Assembly (NCBI GenBank): GCA_014871385.1
Contig: CM026427.1
Coordinates: 13,144,430-13,208,429 of the forward strand
Direction of reading: 5' to 3'
DNA length: 64,000 bases
Source of the DNA: Ceratodon purpureus
Taxonomy: Eukaryota > Streptophyta > Bryopsida > Pseudoditrichales > Ditrichaceae
Part shown: one piece after another, positions 12,294-23,072 of the stretch
How the letters are laid out: every line of letters begins with the position of its first letter
Position numbering within the stretch: position 1 is the first letter of the stretch
Position numbers and translations under genes: made by a program
The notes under the pieces: model-generated
What the model saw: only the letters and a program-made list of their open reading frames with translations
What the model was told of the DNA's origin: nothing
Databases searched by the model: none

Positions 12294-15200
12294 TTACCGG
12301 AGTACACATATCTTAGATCTATGTGAGGTGGGGTTATTTTTGCATTAACTTTATAAGGGAATCAGAGTTATTGTGAATCCAAATTCTGAAGCAGAAGTTA
12401 CAGTTACTGTAGAAGAAAACGAAGCTAACCGATCAGCTCTGGCCCACCTGAATCCTATCTACGATGAACAACACTGCGATAAAAACCGAATGAGGGAGGA
12501 TTCAACTGGAAATTGTGTTTCTCAAAGGCAGACAACGGAAAGTAACCTGTATGTGTCCCCAAAAAAAAAAGCTAGACAAAGAATTGCGAAATCCCTCTGG
12601 CACCAAATTACTGTTTGACACTGCAAAATTAACTACACCTAGTTGACACGAATCGGTAACTAGACAATTACGATTCATTTCTAGTTAGAAAAATTTGACG
12701 GTTTGAATAGCAGCCTAGTGATCACATATTTGTACTTTGGACTTCGAGCAAGCACAGGACAAATGATCAGATTTTGAGTCTAGTGATGAGTCCAAGAAAG
12801 ATCATACCACATGCATACTTCAGCTACTTCGATGTTAATGTTCACCATATAACTGAGACCAATCCGGACTTCCCAAGTAAGCATATCCAGACAAACATGA
12901 ACCAGGGGATTATGGATGCCTACTCCACCTTGCTAGAGACGAATAACGAAATTTGTGCTTCGTTGCATGCCGGAAATTGCACAGGAAAATGGAGGTCAGT
13001 GTCAAGCTGCACGCAAGTTGGTGAATCTGTCGGTTCCTCGGAGTCTGCTCACCAACGATTGGTATCCCAAGCCAGCTTCTAACTTACATGATTCTTGTCC
13101 TCCCATGTGAGTCAAGTATTTGACGACGAGAAATATCACTGAACTGGGCCAATCTGCAACAACGACAACTTGGATTTTGGTGCTTACTTTGTTTTCAAGT
13201 TCAAGATTGGGAGGGCCCGCTGAACAACTTGCCTTGCCCTGGGTACCACAACTCTACGCTAATGTGAAACATGCAACAGTGGCAGTTGTTAGGCTTTATC
13301 ATTCTATACGTCAGAAGAAACTAGCTCCGTCACTTTCTAGCAAGGGTGTGATAATAGACATGAGCAACTTAGTGCAGGCTTAGTGCTACTTTATTGGACT
13401 TGCTTATCGATGCAGATTCTTTTGAGTGAAGGTTTTTGTTCAATGAGCTGCTTTTACGCAGTCAGTATATATACAAATCATTCCGGGAAATCATGCAGAA
13501 GTATTTGGTGGGGTCGGCATTGTTGTAACTGAAATATTATGTCGTGTCACATATAATGGTGTGCAAGACTTATAAAGTATGTCGCTACGTTTATTTTGTG
13601 AGAAGAGCGGTGGACATCTGTGATAGAGCTTCTGTACAGTGTAGATATTGCAGATGCAGCAGATTCGACCCAGCAGACTCATCAGTTTTGCATAGATTCT
13701 ACTTAGATCTCCTTGAATTTGTAATAATTACGTAATTGAGTAATTGCATCTTTGACAAGCCTCTATTGATTGGAATAGTGATTACCCTAGCCTCGACTTA
13801 TATCGTCTCTTGATAAACCGTACTGCAAAAGCACTCTCAATCTATGCGACCACATGCACCTCCACGCTACTGTCCCTCCAGCGACCCCATTGAGCTTCGC
13901 ACCTGGCCCAAGACTCGAGCGCAAGCAGCGTGCCATCCCGTGATGATCAAGTGAAAGTTTCTGACAATTTAGCCAATGCAGCCAGATTTATTTCTGACAT
14001 GAATGTGTATGCAGGCACGGGAACTGCAGACTTGAGTAACGGGCCCTGACCGCGTCGGGATCAAAGGTACACACGTACACAGTCCGCAATGTTCCGTTTA
14101 CTACCAGGTCCTCCGAAGTACTGGCAACGTAAGTTCTGTTACTTGAACTATCGTCAGCATTAAAAGTCGGTTACCGTGTGCTGGTTAAATAATTGCACTT
14201 CGTTTCTGACCACAGAGGATGTTGTTGTTGGCTTATCCCTGTGGATGTTCTGGACTGGATTTCTTTGAGTGACTTAGTGATCTATATCGTCTACCAAGTG
14301 AAACATCGTCTCCGTCGCTCCGACCACGAAGCACTTCGTCTGATTCTGAATCAAGTACAATACTTTTATTACCCCTGAAATTACTATAAATTTGCAGTAA
14401 CTTCTATCGCAACAGTGAAGCTGCTTAATAAGCTTTGCAATGAATTTACCGTCTTTGAGGTCAAAAGTTGGGACCTCTTTGATATTAAATGATTCCCATC
14501 TCGCCAGACCAGGACAGGATGGACAGCTGGAGTTTTCCCATTGATTGATCGTTGTCAATCCGTGAGCCCTGTAATGGGAGGCACGTTGTGCTTGCTGGCA
14601 ATAGCGACACTCACATGCAGTTCCAAAAACCGGATTAGAAAGCGGAGTGTCAGCTTCATTGTAGTCCTCTATTAAGACTCTATTAGCAAAAGCTTCGTAT
14701 GCCTAGGAAGCATCCCTTCTCTTTCATCATCCTGCCAAGTTCCTCAGATTGAAATGAACCTCCATCGACAGTGGGTTCCGCTGTTAGCCCAGGATTCGAG
14801 TCCTCTAGTATCTGGAGTCAGCCAAGCCTAGCCTGGAATTTCAATCGAAGATTTAGGGAAGTTGGCAACTTGACTCATGCCAACTTGTGGAAGGAGGAGG
14901 GACAACTTGTGCTTCGCGGATGTTTCAGGAAGAGTATCAAAGGAGCAAGTGGTAGAATAATTATCCCTCCAACTCTTCGGTGCCACCAACCGTACCCCCC
15001 GCAGTACCTTCCGTGCAGGCCGTACATTAGGCCCCACGGATTTTTAGTTCTGCATTCGTCGCAAGCTCTCTTTAGCCCCAAACGGCGAGATACCCGTAGT
15101 CATTCTAGTTTGTTCCCATCTCCACCGCCTTGCTACAGGTAGCTTCCCCTGTTACTCCACCGTTTGGATCCAGAACCTTGATCATTTCTTATCATCTTCG

Positions 15201-16500
15201 AGTGAGCCGCTAGCTGCTGAACCCTTCCATCTCTGTTTCCTTTTTGTTAGAGTAATTGCAAATAGGTGATGTTTTGTTGTGAAGATTTGCGCATAGAACC
15301 TAGAAGTGATGAGAGAAGTGGATTCATCTCGGCGTCGTTCTTCGGCACTCGATTGACTGATTCCATGGTTCTGGCTTTCTTGACCTGGTTATGGTACGGT
15401 GAGGAAATCGAAACTGTGGGTCTGCCTTCATTTCAAGTTGCCTACTTCTTTGACGATTCCATCATACAAGTTCGAAACCTCGAAGGAAGGGCGAAATGCG
15501 AGGTGTTGTTGGACTCAGATAACCCTAGTGTAGCAACTTTAGGTCCTAGTGTTCCGTCGTCTGAGTCATTGAACTGTTTTAAAGTAGGTTGCAAGCAGCG
15601 ATGGTTGGAGGTGACGGGGTTATGCATGATCGATCATTCACCACTTCCAGGTTTTGGTTTTGTTCTGGAGCTTTGTGGAGCGCGAGAAGTTTCAGCTTGG
15701 AGGATCATCATACACTCTCTCCGTTTCCCTTCCGACTTTCGGTGTTCACCTACACATGCTGAAAAGTGGGGAAGGGAATCGGAAGGAGTGCATCATGATC
15801 TCCAAGCTCATCACCGTCATGGTACCAGATCGAGAGCAGAGTCATCTAAACGGTTCAGCTCAGTTGAGTTTCAGTTGAAATGAAAGCCAGAGGCTACGAA
15901 GATCTGGTGAGTTTCTTTAAACTTGGTATAATGATGTTCATGGTGTATAATCAACACAACTTGTTTCATTGGAATGGCAAATTTAAGTTAGTACTTCAAG
16001 CTAGAATTTGTGACTCTGAAGCAGTACGTCAGGTGGGTGGACCGGTAATACAGGACTACATGTAACATAACGCTTCTGGCTGCTCAAGCCGAAAGCTACC
16101 ATGACAGATCTTTCAACAAAGTTGCCAGGCTGACAGATCTGGAGCCCGGGTTAAGCGAGTTCATCTTTATCTTGCCGAACTTTACTTTGCAGTTCCGGGT
16201 GCTAGTCTAGAGTGCTATTTACCATTCTAAATGCAGGGGAATTTGTGTTCTATTGTAAAGGTTAACGTGTGTAATAGAGGATGCAGTCGGGGATGCAGCA
16301 TTGCAGACAGAACAGAAGTGAAGAGGATGCATATGTAGTGCAGGGCCGCATTGAAGAGCCAAGCCTGCAGTTGCCGAAAGGGTTAACAACACTAGAATTG
16401 TTCTCCATAATTATTCCTCCGAGTCAGTTTGAGTCTGTGGCAGAGAAATTTATTGGCCGAGTGTTTTGCACGGCCTTAAGTTAGTCTGAGTGGTATCCAC
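12294..16500. other. Intergenic DNA with short unassigned open frames
   Basis: Base composition is more balanced than in the following island. Open frames at 12373-12618, 12774-13082, 13120-13383, 14771-15142 and 15266-15883 are 80-205 codons long, but I recognise no domain and no coherent splice chain joining them. They could be remnants of genes or lineage-specific coding exons. I saw no RNA gene or transposon terminus. Confidence 0.35.
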
Positions 16501-17856
16501 TCCACTTAGAGAAACAGGTAATATTTTGACATAAGGTAGAAGTATTGAAAACGGTGGAAATAAGGAGTTTTGTATGTGAGAGAGAAGGAAAATTATTCAC
16601 GGACTTAAGTCTTGTAGATAGATAAGAAGAAGTTGAAGTGATGAAGTGATAATTTTCATATTTTTAATCCTTCCAGATATTTGTTTTCAATTCTGAAGGT
16701 GAAAATTATGTCAAATTTTTTTAGTGCATATAAAAGTTCAACTTGAACATTTTATAGGTCTGATTGGAAATCAATAACGAATACTTCTTTCCACCAAGGT
16801 CTATAAAAACTCGTTTTTCTTTAAAACGGTACGCATAACAGGGTTAAAGAATTAAGGTACTTTTTGAAGTAAATCCAATGAATCTTTTTTATTTTTTTTA
16901 TTTTTTTTTTATTTTCATATATATTATGTGGAACAATAATCATCTTAACTTCTAAAGGTTCCAAGGGAATAATAGATTTGTAGTTGTATAATTGGCATTT
17001 GTTACCAACAATAAGCTTTTAATTGGGATGTCAATAGCTTAATTCAACCGCGCTTACGTGAATTCTAGTTTGTGTATTGAACTCAAACCTATAAAAGGTT
17101 TGGATCCATTGAACAAATACTAAAAAAATTCACCATATTTGATTGGCTATAAAGGTACTTTCTAACGTTTAAGGTTTAAACTAAGAGTCATTTTATATAA
17201 AACAATACTAGCCCCTAATCATTTATAATTCTAATTTTGTACATCATTCCCACTTCTCTCAAAGCTCTCAAATTAAGCTATTTTTTCATTATTAAATGAA
17301 TAACTTATTGTCCATACTTCAATTTTTTTTCTTTAAACCAATGATAATGCATTAACATCATACAAGGATACTTACAATCAATACACACAGGAAACTTTTT
17401 TATTCACAATTCTCTTGTAAAAATCCTTGTCTTTATTCTCCAAAAATCTTTACTCAATATTAGCACTAATCTAGGATACATATGTGTTGTTAATGTGGTG
17501 AATCATCACATGAAAGAAGGTCATAAACAAGATTTTCCCCTAAAGATTGTACATCTTGCTAGCGGCATATCCTTTAAGTCTTGTACATTTATATAAAATT
17601 ATAGCTTATCTCTACAAATGCAACTTATTTTTAGAGGCACATCCTTAAGATTCTCACACCTTATGTCTTTTCATTCATATTATTTTTAACTATCTTAAGA
17701 CCTTAATGTAAGTTAGACTTCCTTATATTCTTTACATGTTTTAAAGTATATAATACTTGATTTTTAGTTTTCAAAAGTTTAAAAACCCATTTATATTCTT
17801 TTTTTGAAATAAGTACCTAAAATTAAAAAGTAGTCCTACATTTGTCCTTGCAAGAT

Positions 17857-18113
17857 TTATAATTCTTTGTCTTGAAGCTGCGCTTCCTTGAAGTTGCACT
17901 CTTTTAAATACCAAAGTAGTTTTCTCTCCTCGACGCTAAGGCATATATTGAACTGATCTTCCACTCTTTCTATTTGCTTCTCTATCATTTTTATTTGTTC
18001 TTCCACTATTTCTATTTGCTCTTCTATTCTTTTTATGTGATCTTCTATTTTCTTTATCTACTTTTCAACACTCTCTATTTGGTTTTTAGTTCTTTCTATT
18101 TGTTTTTTCATGC
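17857..18113 (-). pseudogene. Relic of a heptad-repeat coiled-coil coding sequence
   Basis: Read on the minus strand from 18113, the frame gives heptads of the type EEQIEIV, EEQIKMI, EKQIERV with isoleucine or valine at a and d positions, a DNA period of 21 nt, for about eight repeats. It then continues into a non-repetitive C-terminus (LSVEERKLLWYLKECNF...) ending at a TAA near 17857. One TAG interrupts the repeat near 18058. Many AT-rich decaying transposon proteins carry such coiled coils, but I cannot name the family. Simple-sequence expansion is an alternative, though the regular heptads and the non-repetitive tail argue for former coding sequence. Confidence 0.5.
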
Positions 18114-18922
18114 GTTTTCTTCTTTCAAATTTCCACCTTTATTATCCTATTGTAAATAAATATGCTATATAAAAATATCAATGGATTAAGCTCGAGTCCT
18201 AATACAAGAAAACAAATTTCATAGAAAAGATGAGATTATGGAAAGATCCATAGTCTTGGGTTGTATAGTATCTTGTCACTTAGCTTAAGAGAACATGGTG
18301 GCTAGTTGGCTGTTGATTTCTTGTTTTCAATAGTGGTTCCAAGTTGCGGCTGTTTAGACCAACTCTACAAATCTAACAAAATTAAAACTTGGAACTCGCT
18401 AGCAGCTAACGAAAGACTCTTACAACCAATCAAGTCTACAAGTTAACAATTGTTGTCAGTCTAACAACAATTACATTCCACTATTGGTTTACTATTTGGC
18501 ATATGGCGACGGAATACTGCTCTTAGTTCTTTTCTTTCTCCCATAAATAACCTTTTCAAAAAAATAAAATTAAAAAGATATCTTTATTTATTTGGATTTA
18601 TTTTTGTCATAAAGATAGCTATTATTAACATACTGAAGTGTTAAAGTGGAAATAATCATCTCAGATAAGTTATTCATAATTGGCCAAAATTAATAATCTA
18701 TTTCAAAATGGGGTATGCAAGATGAAGCCAAATCTTTTGAACTAATGAACCATATATTCAACAATGAAAAAAACCACGTATCCCACAATTTTCACTTCTA
18801 ATTTTGCAATTGAGAGATAAAGCTTTGGTGATCGTTTCGAAATCTGAATCTACGTTTTTTGGAAGTTATGAATTGGTATTTAAAGAGTGCTTTGAGAATA
18901 CAGTCTATCCCTCTATGAATAG

Positions 18923-18989
18923 CTTTGGTGAGATTTAATGTTTGGGAAGATTCAAACAATTTTGCAAGATACATTGAATCTCACCAAAG
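18923..18989. repeat. Short hairpin-forming inverted repeat
   Basis: CTTTGGTGAGATT at 18923-18935 is repeated in inverted form as AATCTCACCAAAG at 18977-18989, leaving a loop of about 41 nt. It lies within the AT-rich island and has no obvious partner gene. It could be part of a small foldback element or chance. Confidence 0.4.
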
Positions 18990-19439
18990 ATTGTATGTGA
19001 TTTCATGTACCTTCAAATGGTACCAAAATTAGATTGCAAGTCACTATAAGATGGAATGGATTCCACCTCACACTCCTTTTTTTCACAATCATTATATGAG
19101 ACATTAAAAGTCCCACCAATAAAGCCTAAAACATTTCATACATCCTCTTTGGTGACCTCATATGGATTGTTCAAATCAAAGTCTAATCGTATTGCATATA
19201 CTCTTGTACCTCCATTCTTAAACTTCCATCACTAGAACTATTAATAGCCAAAGTTAATCTTTCTTAATGACTAATTTACTCTTGCAATTCCTTTTAGGGA
19301 TTTAGACTGAAAACTCCATTCAAATCAGGTAGTAAAAGTATACCAGTATGTGTCCAACAATGATAAATTACATTAGACGTGACTTTCAACCTCTACGCAC
19401 ATTCTAGCATTTTCACCGCTTCATATACATCAATCTATG

Positions 19440-19965
19440 GGTCCTCTATTGCTCATTAATTGGTCCAACTTGTGTTCAATCAATTACTTGTAATATTGAG
19501 CCTTAAAAGAGTTTATCATACCTGCATCCATAGGCTGGAAATAACTTCTTGTATTTGAAGGCAAAAACTCCATGGTTGTAATCTACAACTCTGACTTCAT
19601 GTTATTGTGCTGGAGACTTGCAAAATTGTCAACCAACAACAATATCCTTTGTTTCCCTACTAGACTCATCCTCCTTTCAAAGTCTAAGTGAAACTTTTCA
19701 AAAATAGTAGTGGTCATCAAAGCCTTTTTATTATAGAACTAAAGAATTCGAAGATTACTTGGATTTACAATATTTCTTTTCATAAAAACTCTAGAATGTT
19801 GATATTTGTAAATGAAAAAATGAGAAAGTTTTACACTACCATCAACGCTGCAGGTTAGTGCAATTGTGGCTTTTCTTTTTGCATCTTCATCCAATCCAAC
19901 TTTTTAGTGATTAATGTGCGGTTGGACTCCGGCCTAAAATGCAATGAAAATACACATATTGATTA
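19440..19965 (-). pseudogene. Degenerate pogo/Tigger (CENP-B-like DDE) transposase fragment
   Basis: On the minus strand, conceptual translation gives the order of motifs found in the DDE catalytic domain of pogo/Tigger transposases. First comes GLDEDAKRKATIALTCSVDG then SVKLSHFFIYKYQH (about 19,795-19,905). Next is ILLLVDNFASLQHNN (about 19,605-19,655), matching the family's LLLVDN-aspartate strand. Finally there is EFLPSNTRSYFQPMDAG and INSFKAQYYK (about 19,485-19,590), matching the LPPNTTS..QPMDxGVI..FK signature. Several stops (for example after SEL near 19,595 and after YYK near 19,485) break the frame, so it is dead. The N-terminal helix-turn-helix domains were not identified. Confidence 0.75.
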
Positions 19966-20399
19966 GATTCAAATACATGTTAAAGCCAAAATCATAATGT
20001 AGATCTTTTATATTTGGATCTCTTGGTAGATTTGAGTAAAATCTCATGGTAATTCTGCAAAAGATATATCTTATTAGATTATAGTCGAATTTGTAATTTT
20101 GTGCAATATTTCTGTTTTATTGTGTTTGGAGATGTAGTTTTTATTTGATGTTGAGGTTTAATTGGTGAGGAAAGGGTTTATTCCCCAAAAGTTTTATTAT
20201 GCTAATATTTGTATACTGGATTTGGTTTGTATATATATTAGATATTTTCCATATTTGTTTTTATTTGGAAGTGATATATTTTCTTTTTGAATGGTACTAT
20301 CTGGAGATATTTTATTGTAGTTTATTTATTTTTGGTTTTCAATATAAATATATACTACAAAGGTAAAGATATGTGTAACTACATTTGTCAAAACTAGTT

Positions 20400-20955
20400 T
20401 GGTAAATCCATTATTCTTTCTATTTCAAGAGTCTCAAGATGATCGGCTTGCAATGATTTTAAAGTCATCTTCAATTGCTTTTGGAGAATTGCCATTTGGA
20501 TTCTTAAATTTTTGTTTGATTCTGCTTCGACTTTGTCGGCATAAACTTTCGCTTCCTCCACAATGTCTTCCTTGAGTTAGTTTATTTCTCGTCTTAATTT
20601 ACCCATTGTTATTATTGCTCCTTTGTTTACAGCCTCTTCAACCATTCTATTAAGTTTTGATTTGTTGAAGTTTTAAGATAGTGCATTCGTTACAGCTTGC
20701 ACGATATTGGCTAACGCACTATTTAGTATTCACATCCGTGAAGCCAAGCCGTGTAAGTTCTTCCAATGATGGTGCATTTATACCATCAAGACACTTAAAG
20801 TGTGGACGAAATTTTACATATTTTCCTGGAATTTTTGCATTTTGCTTGACATATTTTTTATAAAAGGCTGCATTCAAGCATTGGATATTACAAGTCCCTA
20901 CATGCTTATAGTTCTCAAGGCAAAAAAACACTTCAACCACATTTGTCTGTCCCAC
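20400..20955 (-). pseudogene. Decayed minus-strand ORF with coiled-coil tail, probably transposon-derived
   Basis: The minus strand is open for 78 codons at 20955-20719 (contains IPGKYVKFRPHFKCLDG and SLEELTRLGFTDV). After a stop, coding-like sequence continues from about 20,655 to 20,400: LNRMVEEAVNKGAIITMGKL, a TAA, then LKEDIVEEAKVYADKVEAES and further Lys/Glu/Leu-rich helical sequence. Two stops within otherwise protein-like sequence indicate decay. I do not recognise the family. It lies just upstream (in the minus-strand sense) of the DDE transposase relic and may belong to the same or a neighbouring element. Confidence 0.4.
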
Positions 20956-21355
20956 ATATGCTTTGATACATTCCTCAAGAGCAATGGTTGATTTGATTTT
21001 GTTGAAGTTTTTTGCAATGAGAACTATAATATTCTTCTTTGTCTTGTCATTTTAGGACATATTTTCCTTGCTTGCAAAGAATGCATTCACGAGCTCATTA
21101 AAAAAGGAGATTTTTTATAACCTAATCCGTTTAGCCTCATCCAGTGTCAGAGCTTTCATTCAAGCAAATTCCATCCCTTCATTTTCTGGATACTGGTTAC
21201 TTCAAAATCGAAATATCTTAAAAAACTATCTATCACGACTTCTTCATACATATCATTCCGTTTTTTCCTTTTGAGGATGAGAGTATTTTTACCCTAATTG
21301 AGAGTAGACTGACGATGGCAACGGAGTCAAAAGACTTACATACTTCCCCTACAGA

Positions 21356-21580
21356 TTAAATGTTCATCCGATTTGAAGATAATCGAACAAAGTCCTCGTA
21401 AAAATCTTCGTCCATCTGCATTTGGGTCGTGAAGGTGTATCTTGATTGCACCACTCCAACGTTTAGAGCCATGATAACACATGATTGCAATGGGTTCATT
21501 GAATATCTCGCTACTACAATGTTCATATGTTTAAGTCTTGCAACAATTATGGTCATAATATCATTTTTTTTTATTACCAA
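21356..21580 (-). pseudogene. Short minus-strand coding relic in the AT-rich island
   Basis: A 74-codon minus-strand open frame has balanced, protein-like composition (contains NVGVVQSRYTFTTQMQMDED) in otherwise AT-rich non-coding DNA. It has the same orientation as the relics at 20.4-21.0 and 19.4-20.0 kb. No family was recognised; it may be part of one decayed element. Confidence 0.3.
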
Positions 21581-22606
21581 ATTTCCTAATTTTGTTGTCT
21601 TTTCAAAAACATGTGAGACAAATTTACGAATTATTTTTGCTTCAGGCCTCCCATTAATCTTTCATGCAAACATTGATTGATTTTTTAAAATTGTACTTAT
21701 AATAGTTTTAGTTATAGAGGTGGGAAATCTTTCAATTGTCCACTTGATGAGGGCACAATTTGTTATCCCTGAATATGACAATTCAAGGTCTACAGTGTTG
21801 AATCACATTAAGGATATCTTTACATTAATATTATACATTTCTAATTATTTCCTCCGGCAATTGCTTATAAAGATTGTTATCTCTAGCAATTGCATACTAT
21901 AACTATGACATGAAAGAGCAAGATTATTATTTAGAGTATTGAGGTTGTGGTCACTGTGATTTATTACCGCTACTTGTTGGCTGATGATGCCTTCCAAATT
22001 TTAAGTGTGTGTTGGCAATGAGAGTTCAATCTCCATGTGAATTTATATTATGAACTATTTTGTTCTTAATTAGTACGGATACTTAAACGGTTAGTCTTTC
22101 ATTTTCCTTAAAATCCTTGTGAAGATGGTTGTTCCTCGTGCGACGTTCTCATAATACAAGCAAGTTGATTTTATTTGCAATCACATTTTTTCTTATTAAG
22201 TTCTTACATATTGAATCATTGATTAGATTATGCAGTCATAAGAAATAATGACCAAGGTCTGTGAATCCTAACAAAGCATATTTGTACTCGTAAACAATCA
22301 TCCGAATTCCTCCTTTCAATTTTTCCCTTCAGAACTCTCCCTCTATTTTTTTTCTATAGAAGTTGTCAATTCCATAACATCCCTTAACTATACATTAAAG
22401 AGATTTGCATTTTCATAGTACTAAAACAATTGCTCTGATCCAATTACGCTTGTTAAAGTTAAAGTTTGGTTTTTTTTTTTTCAAATCTCAATTTTAGCTT
22501 CAAAAAGAACTATACTTATTTGAAATGAAGTTTTATAATATTATCGGTATCTATTTTAATGTTCTCCATGCAAAGATGGTACAATTAACATATTAAAAGT
22601 TTGAAG

Positions 22607-23072
22607 ACTTTAAGATATAAGTAAAGACTTATTTCACAAAGATCTTATCTATGTTGTGGTTTGTGGCTTTATTATTCTTAGCTTATTTTGGAGGCTAATT
22701 GTTAATTTTTTGCATGATAATTTTTATTTGCGAGTTGGCCTGTCATTGCGTCCATGGCCTCACCTCATTTTATTTTGTGGACAATAAAATTGACTTAATG
22801 GTTTACATGGTTGAATCTAATGGCACTCTTATAGTGAAAACTTTAAGATATAAGTAAAGACTTATTTCACAAAGATCTTATCTATGTTGTGGTTTGTGGC
22901 TTTATTATTCTTAGCTTATTTTGGAGGCTAATTGTTAATTTTTTGCATGATAATTTTTATTTGCGAGTTGGCCTGTCATTGCGTCCATGGCCTCACCTCA
23001 TTTTATTTTGTGGACAATAAAATTGACTTAATGATTTACATGGTTGAATCTAATGGCACTCTTATAGTGAAA
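22607..23072. repeat. 233-bp tandem duplication (two copies)
   Basis: The unit at 22607-22839, starting ACTTTAAGATATAAGTAAAG, is repeated immediately at 22840-23072. I see one substitution (AATGGTTTAC versus AATGATTTAC). The near identity in an otherwise mutated region shows the duplication is young or an assembly effect. No coding frame is associated. Confidence 0.9.

Noticed and set aside
12373-13383. A possible multi-exon gene made of three open frames
   Set aside because: The frames cannot be joined with convincing GT-AG sites and show no recognised domain; left as intergenic with a note.
14771-15883. Open frames of 123 and 205 codons
   Set aside because: No homology recognised, overlapping frames of similar length on both strands, no splice context.
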